Below are positions 58,749 through 64,000 of a DNA stretch of 64,000 nucleotides, piece after piece. Where the stretch lies: NCBI GenBank assembly GCA_029817715.1, contig JARUPY010000397.1, positions 2,108,001 through 2,172,000 on the forward strand, given 5' to 3'. The stretch is from Melastoma dodecandrum (lineage: Eukaryota > Streptophyta > Magnoliopsida > Myrtales > Melastomataceae). The first letter of the stretch is position 1. Every line of letters begins with the position of its first letter. A program made the position numbers and the translations under genes. The notes beneath the pieces were generated by a model, which saw only the letters and a program-made list of their open reading frames with translations, ran no database searches and was not told where the DNA came from.

Positions 58749-60271
58749 TGTTAGTGTGTGCACGTATGTGCCAAGACACTTTGTAATATATGTGAATAGT
58801 TGTTAATAAAGGCAAGTATTTACTGTTTATTAATTACTTTTCTGCTCGTAATTAACTTTACGGTAAAGTCCCATAGATTGATTATTTGTCAATCTAGAAT
58901 TGTCCTTGATCGGATAGATGTTTAGATGGGACATAAACATCTAGATCAACGCCGAGTATAACTAAGGTCGAGTTAGACCAAGGGATGGATGTTCAAGTTA
59001 TACTCGGGGGTGCCTAAGTTTAGGGTACACTGGACACGACCCGTTTATAGAGAATACCACATATTAAGTGTCATTGGTCACTTCTCTTGTTGAACGAGTG
59101 TAACTGATCTCCCGACTTGAGACGAAGCGTAGAGAGGATAGTGTTGAGTCAATATAGGATTCATCGCTCTCTTAGATTAGAGAGTTGACATCCTGGCCGC
59201 TTGATTGAGGTATTAGTGATTTTAAACACACGGCCGTGGAGGAATGTTTATCATTCAAGTTAAGATCTATTATATCTCAGAAATCAAGTAAAATGATTAA
59301 TTCAGTGATGACACATAATGCACTGAATTAATCAGGATGTCGGTGAGATGAAGAGATTGAATTACACAGAAATCGGTTCAATATGGTTTTGGTTCATGAC
59401 TAATATTCTATTACGTTGGGTGGCTGAAAACTGTTGCTAGACGGTTACCTCAGTCTATGTATGGATGTACATTGCCTTCGTATATAGAACCTAGAGGGTC
59501 GCACGCAAAAGCACGTGAACACGAAAATTGATTATTTAATTCTAATGGATATTAGAGTTAAAAGTATAAATTTTCAGAATTAGAATTTGTTGGATTACAA
59601 ATTTATTCTGAAATATCGGAAGCAATAAACCCTAGTGTTGGATTTAAATTGATCAAGTATGTCTAAGTTATAGACTATGATGATATAATTATAATAATTC
59701 ATTATTATATTATTATATTATTCATTATAATATCAAAGAGGCCGATCAAATGGGTTAAGCCCATATGGCCCATTATCCACAAATTGAAATTGTTTCAATT
59801 TTTTTTTTTTGGGTTCTGAAGCTCCGTACCCAATTGCCCAATTGCAAAGGTCGAATGATTACCTACGGGCTATTGTAGCATAGCATTGCTACGTGTAATT
59901 CATTATTTTTTTTTTACAATAAATCTAATTATAAGGCGGTACCACATCATATAAAAGAAGAAATCGGCCGTTTAGCCACAGAAGTAAGAAATCAATCTGG
60001 AAAGGCGAAGAAAACTTCATTCGGCCACAGAAAGAAATCTCTGGCCGAGGCTTCCGAAAGAATACACCAGAAAGAATTCCGAGGGCTAGCACCGTAGCGA
60101 ATTCGAGTGTTCGTGTTTCGTGTGCGTGGATACTTTTAGAGGAGTCACGTTTGGGACTCTTGAAGTTCGCATCCGCAACAACGAGGTATGTTTTATTTAA
60201 CGTTACTATTCGATTTATACGTATCACAAGATCCGGGACTGTGTTTCGGACAGTATTTTTCGAAACGAGCA
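58749..60271 (+). repeat. 3' LTR of element 2 (1523 bp, two internal deletions)
   Basis: Preceded by polypurine tract AAGTGGGAGA (about 58738-58747). Lacks the 94 bp present at 52482-52575 of the left LTR, and lacks TTCCGCTGC near its end, both losses lying between short direct repeats (C and GC). Confidence 0.92.
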
Positions 60272-62069
60272 TGCCCCATATCTGGTACATGTTCTGTAAT
60301 GATCACAACAAAGGATGCTAATTAATACGAAGATCAGGCGCCGACGAGATTGTACCAGTCGAGATTGATTACCGCTCACGATGGTTTCAACAACGGCGCG
60401 AGCAAATTACCGCCGATGGCGAGAGCAAAACTGGTTGAGGCAATGAACGCTCCTCCGGGACGTAACACCCTGCTTACCTCCGCAACCTGAGGTTAAGAAC
60501 GGTAAGATGAACATACCAAACAGCAGTTTTCGAGGAACTTGCTGAGTCCTCTGTAGCGAAAATCTAGTAGTTGGAGTAACTGAATGAAGGTCGAGAGAAC
60601 TCCTTACCCCGGAAGAAGCAAAGGACAACAGTGTCACGGCCCCGGCATGCACGGCATCAATTGAACCAGTGGCAAAGGGGAGTCTCGGACGAGCAACACC
60701 TTCCTGAAAGCAAACCAGATCAGGACCCTTCGATTAACACCGGAAGGATTGTGATCAGATGCTGCGATCCTCTACACTAGACACAAATATGAAAACAGTA
60801 CTCTTTAGGACACCCTTCTTCCTTTTGGATGAACTCATAACACTCTTTCAGCATATTCTCTGAATAGTCCAACGCAATGACTTGCGAAAATAGCCCGCCA
60901 TGGGAGCATTTACAGTCAAGAATTTTTGGCATCTGTGTTTTTCGGGAGGATGAAAACGAGCATAAAACTGACATGTGATTTGATCTTAATGGAACTGCTC
61001 GCCGGAAGAGAAATAATGAACAAAAGCAAAGAGACGAAGAGCCGACCTCTCGCTCTGGACCTGGGAATCCGATCACCGCTGAGAAGCCTTGGCGCCATCC
61101 CCTCTCATAGACATACGAGATCAATGGAAACCTGCACTGAGAGTTACATCTATCTGAATGCGATAAGCCGAGGGTGCTTCAGAATACCACCAAGAAACCA
61201 CACGTGAAGAACTCGGTAGTCATGGAAGTGGACTCGGCGTACTCCTTCAGTCCACTTGCAGCAATGAGCTCCATATGCATCTCGTTCCCCTGGTATGTCT
61301 TCTGGCAGGTATCACCCTGCAAGGATGATCCCTTCGTCGTATTCCTGTAGCAGTAGAACACCAGCCGAATGAAAGAAATGGAAAACAAATCAGCGCCTGG
61401 TCTCTCAGTAACCGGTCCCTACAACAAAACACCAGCACGCGGGGAAGGTAACCGACACAGATATTGGCGGACCGATGAGCGTCAGCCGCGGATAGCAAAC
61501 CGGACAAGCCAGGATGTTCTCCTGGGTGGGAACTGACTCATCAACAGTCACCGGATCCTGAATTCAGGCAAACGAAACGACGAAGAACACATAAGAATCC
61601 CCAACAAAAGCATCTCCTTCCCATATATCAAACGAAAAACCGAAACCCTGGACGGCAGAAGAACATTTACCCTAGGCTTGGTCTCCACGATGGAGGCAAC
61701 CGAAGTGATAAGAAAATGAGAAGAAGACTGATAATAGGAAGAGAGCAGACACACCAATTGTATTAAAGCATACATCAATATATATACATAATAAAAGGGT
61801 GCGAAGCATCCTGACAGTAAGTGTCTCTTTAATAAGGCAACTGATGAGTCACACTACGAAGAAACTCTCAGCCTCAACCCTCCCGTACCCGGAAGCTGCT
61901 TCCCGGTGGCGATCCTACCGGGCGCCAGTAAGAACTCAGCGGCGGCAGAACGGAATCCCAGCCCGGCACGCGGCTGTTGTTGCCGGACACAACCGAAGTC
62001 GATCTTCCCAGCCAGAGTCGCAGTCGCCGTCGCTTGATCACTGGATGAAGTAGGACGATTACTTGCCAT

Positions 62070-62344
62070 TTGGTTTGCTAAATGAGACGACTTATTTAAT
62101 GCGAAGTTGCTGCCGTCCTTAAAAAGTAATTGATGACGAATTCTTGTAAGACGATGCCGACGTTAGCTTGGGAAAAGATGTTGAATCGCGTATTGTTTTT
62201 AAGAAGAGAAGAAAGCAACACAGACAAATCCTGGAATCGACACTTCCTACGGTCCTTAGTTATTAAGGAAGTCCACGAGCCAGAAGAGCGCAATGCATCA
62301 ATAGTCCCCCCTAGATCTCTCTATATATCTCGTGGGATTCGGTC
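62070..62344. other. Spacer between two minus-strand genes
   Basis: Probably the 3' UTR of the DUF4057 gene and the former promoter of the methyltransferase. No distinct motif called. Confidence 0.4.
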
Positions 62345-64000
62345 TCAGACCAAGGCGATGCTGCTGTGTCCCCCCGGCGGCTTGCGCACTCCCCCGAAGT
62401 AGTCCCGCGGTTGGACCTTCTCGTCCTTGAATATGTCGTTCCCGCTCATCTCTCTCAACTTGGCCGAGCTCAGTGGCTTCTCTGATGAAGCCGGGTCCGC
62501 GTCGCCCTTGAATATGTCGTTGCCCGACAGCTCCGAGAATTTCTTGTCGTATATCTTCTTCGAGGTTTTCAGGACAAGGTCCTCCTCCGAGGTTATGCTG
62601 GTCTGTCCTCCTGCAGGCTGCAAGAATCCAAACATTGGTTGTTTATACTGCCTGATACAAGGGCAGCGGATGGACTGGCGGTGTTCCAAGTGTGAGATTT
62701 TGACTCACATTGGAAACTTTGACGGATGTGCGCAGGTTGCGAGGCGCAGGCTCCCCCATGTCATAAGCATCCGATGCACGCCCAGGCAAGGGCCTCGGCA
62801 AGATCTCGGGGGGTGGGGCGAAGATGTCGTGCCCGCTCAGCTCCTTGCACTTGGCATCAGATATCTGCTTATTCAGTTTCGAGTCCGCGTCGCTCTCTAG
62901 CGTTCCGCTCAGCTCGCGTTGCTTCGCCACCTCGGGAATGGTGGTGGGTTTCTTAGGAGATATGCTCTCCTCTTCAGTGAATGAGATGTGACTGATTCCA
63001 GCGAGTGCTTGCTGATGACATTAAAAATGAAATCAGGGTCGGATCAGACTCAGCAGCCGAGCGAACCCAACAATCATTCAAATTTCAAATACATTCTTGT
63101 GGTCCGGTCCGATATTACCTGATACATTCTTATCCCAGTTCTGTTATCACTTGCGAGTTCAGCAGACTCACTCTCCCCATTGACGTTGAAGATACCGCTC
63201 CCCGTGATCTCTTTCAGCTTGTAACCGGAGCAGGGCTTCCTGAAGCAACCAAAACAAATCCAGTGTAACAAAGCCGGCCGACTCGAGTCACGTCTCAGGG
63301 GAAAGAACTCAAAAGCAGATCATATCCAGCAAAGACACATTCATTTCATCGACGACCAATTGCCTTCATTGAAGGGAACCGGGAGACTTCTATTCTATGT
63401 TAGTCACTACTCGGGAAATTGAAAAATGTCCAGATCGGGCGATTCATGCCATAGTTCACTAGTCACAAGAACAAAGCTACAAACTCCACAGCGAGAACGA
63501 AATCGAGTTTCCACGAATGACGACAATCGCAGTAAAGAGATCTACATAGAGGCAATACTGCGGTAACGAGATCAAGGAGTAGACAACGTCGTAAATACAA
63601 AAGAAAGATAGAGGCAAGAAGGGGGCAGTCAAGCAGACAGGACAGCTTCCGACCACACCGACAAAACAAACACATCGGTTGAAAAGGATGGAAGCGTGAG
63701 GAAGAGTCCCAGATCTCAAAACCTCTTGTTCAAGTCCTCGAATTCCTCGTCGGTCACCAGCCCGCCGAACACCACCTTCCTCACTCCATCGGACGGCTAA
63801 CCACCAAAACCAAACACCATCATCAGTCGCCAGCAGGGAACACAATAGTCGTAGGATCGCACGAGAATGGGAGAAGGATCCGACCTGGTGAGACCTGGCA
63901 TCGGGGCGTGGGGCGGGGGAATCAGGCGGGGGGGTCTCGGACCAGGTGAGCAGATCTGAGGTGTTGGTGTGGGATTTCCTGACGGGGGTGGTCCTCTCCA
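62345..64000 (-). CDS. DUF4057 family protein (about 295 aa), start codon cut by the window edge
   Basis: Five exons on the minus strand: 64000-63885, 63796-63723, 63239-63119, 63011-62709 and 62617-62345, with consistent phases. The window ends at the TG of the likely ATG, so one base is missing. The protein starts (M)ERTTPVRKSHTNTSDLLTW, then GVRKVVFGGLVTDEEFEDL. Repeated short blocks follow, built on ELSGxDIF/EMSGNDIF: KEITGSGIF, ELSGTLE, KELSGHDIF, ELSGNDIFKG and EMSGNDIFKD. It ends GGVRKPPGGHSSIALV. This matches full-length plant DUF4057 proteins, which are related to SPIRAL1-like microtubule proteins through GGxSS motifs. Function is not established. All exons are intact. Confidence 0.93.
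63240..63722 (-). other. Intron 2 of the DUF4057 gene
   Basis: A 483-bp GT-AG intron between exons 63796-63723 and 63239-63119. No separate feature seen within. Confidence 0.8.

Larger units (their letters stand above)
52107..60271 (+). mobile_element. Ty1/copia LTR retrotransposon (element 2), young
   Basis: The element starts TGTTAGTGTGTGCACG. LTRs are 52107-53725 and 58749-60271, with the 5-bp duplication TGCCC at 52102-52106 and 60272-60276. Over the aligned LTR sequence I counted about eleven substitutions (near 0.7 percent), plus a 94-bp deletion and a 9-bp deletion in the right LTR and small T-tract differences. It therefore inserted recently. It sits antisense in the last exon of the methyltransferase sequence. 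Confidence 0.96.
51983..62069 (-). pseudogene. Chloroplast-type SAM methyltransferase pseudogene, split by copia element 2
   Basis: Family of uncharacterised plant methyltransferases (At1g78140/At2g41040 type). The start at 62069 gives MASNRPTSSSDQATATA, a transit-peptide-like exon. Then come ENILACPVCYPRLTLIG (about 61,515), TCQKTYQGNEMHMELIAASG (about 61,300), FPLISYVYERGWRQGFS and GFPGPERE (about 61,080), VIALDYSENMLKECYEFIQ (about 60,870), RLPFATGSIDAVHAGA (about 60,660) and VAEVSRVLRPGGAFIAS (about 60,470). The last exon runs from about 60,297 to 60,272 and, beyond the insertion, from 52106 to a TGA at 51983 (SQIFVSEGELEDLW, VKCVRNRRFVMVAATKP). Lesions: SAM motif I, normally VDxSCGSGLF, reads LDCKCSHGGLF with residues lost; an extra G shifts frame after DAVHAGA; and an 8-kb insertion splits the final exon. 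Confidence 0.85.

Overview
The window is nuclear DNA of a flowering plant. Genes are split by GT-AG introns. The proteins belong to plant families: an auxin response factor with a miR160 site, a GH3 beta-xylosidase, a GH19 chitinase, a DUF4057 protein and a SULTR-type sulfate transporter. Copia and gypsy-type LTR sequences fill much of the intergenic space, which is AT-rich. A eudicot is plausible, but I cannot name the species from sequence alone.

Layout. 0.9-2.3 kb (-): TMEM50-type membrane protein gene, last exon unresolved. 3.5-10.4 kb (+): decayed MYST histone acetyltransferase pseudogene, split by a copia element (3574-9139, 5-bp target duplication) and carrying a SINE with a 15-bp target duplication in an intron. 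11.3-13.3 kb (+): ARF10/16/17-type auxin response factor lacking a PB1 domain, with a miR160 site. 14.7 kb (-): tRNA-Arg(TCT). 15.5-19.1 kb (+): tandem family of about 80-aa proteins, two intact copies and one dead copy, interrupted by a gypsy-type LTR remnant. 19.1-23.3 kb: no genes seen. 23.3-25.3 kb (-): sulfate transporter and lipid-transfer-protein pseudogenes. 25.8-27.2 kb (-): SEC14/CRAL-TRIO protein, five exons, 334 aa. 30.3-36.5 kb (-): SEN1-like RNA/DNA helicase, six coding exons, 1367 aa, with a TATA box and a 5' UTR intron. 40.4-42.5 kb (+): metallophosphoesterase, tail-to-tail with a GH3 beta-xylosidase (42.6-45.4 kb, -, 773 aa). 45.8-51.3 kb: two fragments of one copia family in opposite orientations, a roughly 0.8-kb direct duplication that includes the tail of a class IV chitinase, and the chitinase pseudogene. 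52.0-62.1 kb (-): chloroplast-type methyltransferase pseudogene whose last exon is split by a young 8.2-kb copia element on the + strand (LTRs of 1.6 and 1.5 kb, target duplication TGCCC). 62.3 kb to the end (-): DUF4057 gene, cut one base before its ATG is complete.

The genes do not form a pathway; this is ordinary plant gene order with scattered housekeeping and regulatory genes. What stands out is how much of the window is broken genes and layered insertions: at least five gene pseudogenes, two nearly complete copia elements, further LTR fragments and a SINE. I found no convincing previously undescribed system. The most biologically open items are the tandem family of small proteins with matched promoters and the chitinase-tail duplication.
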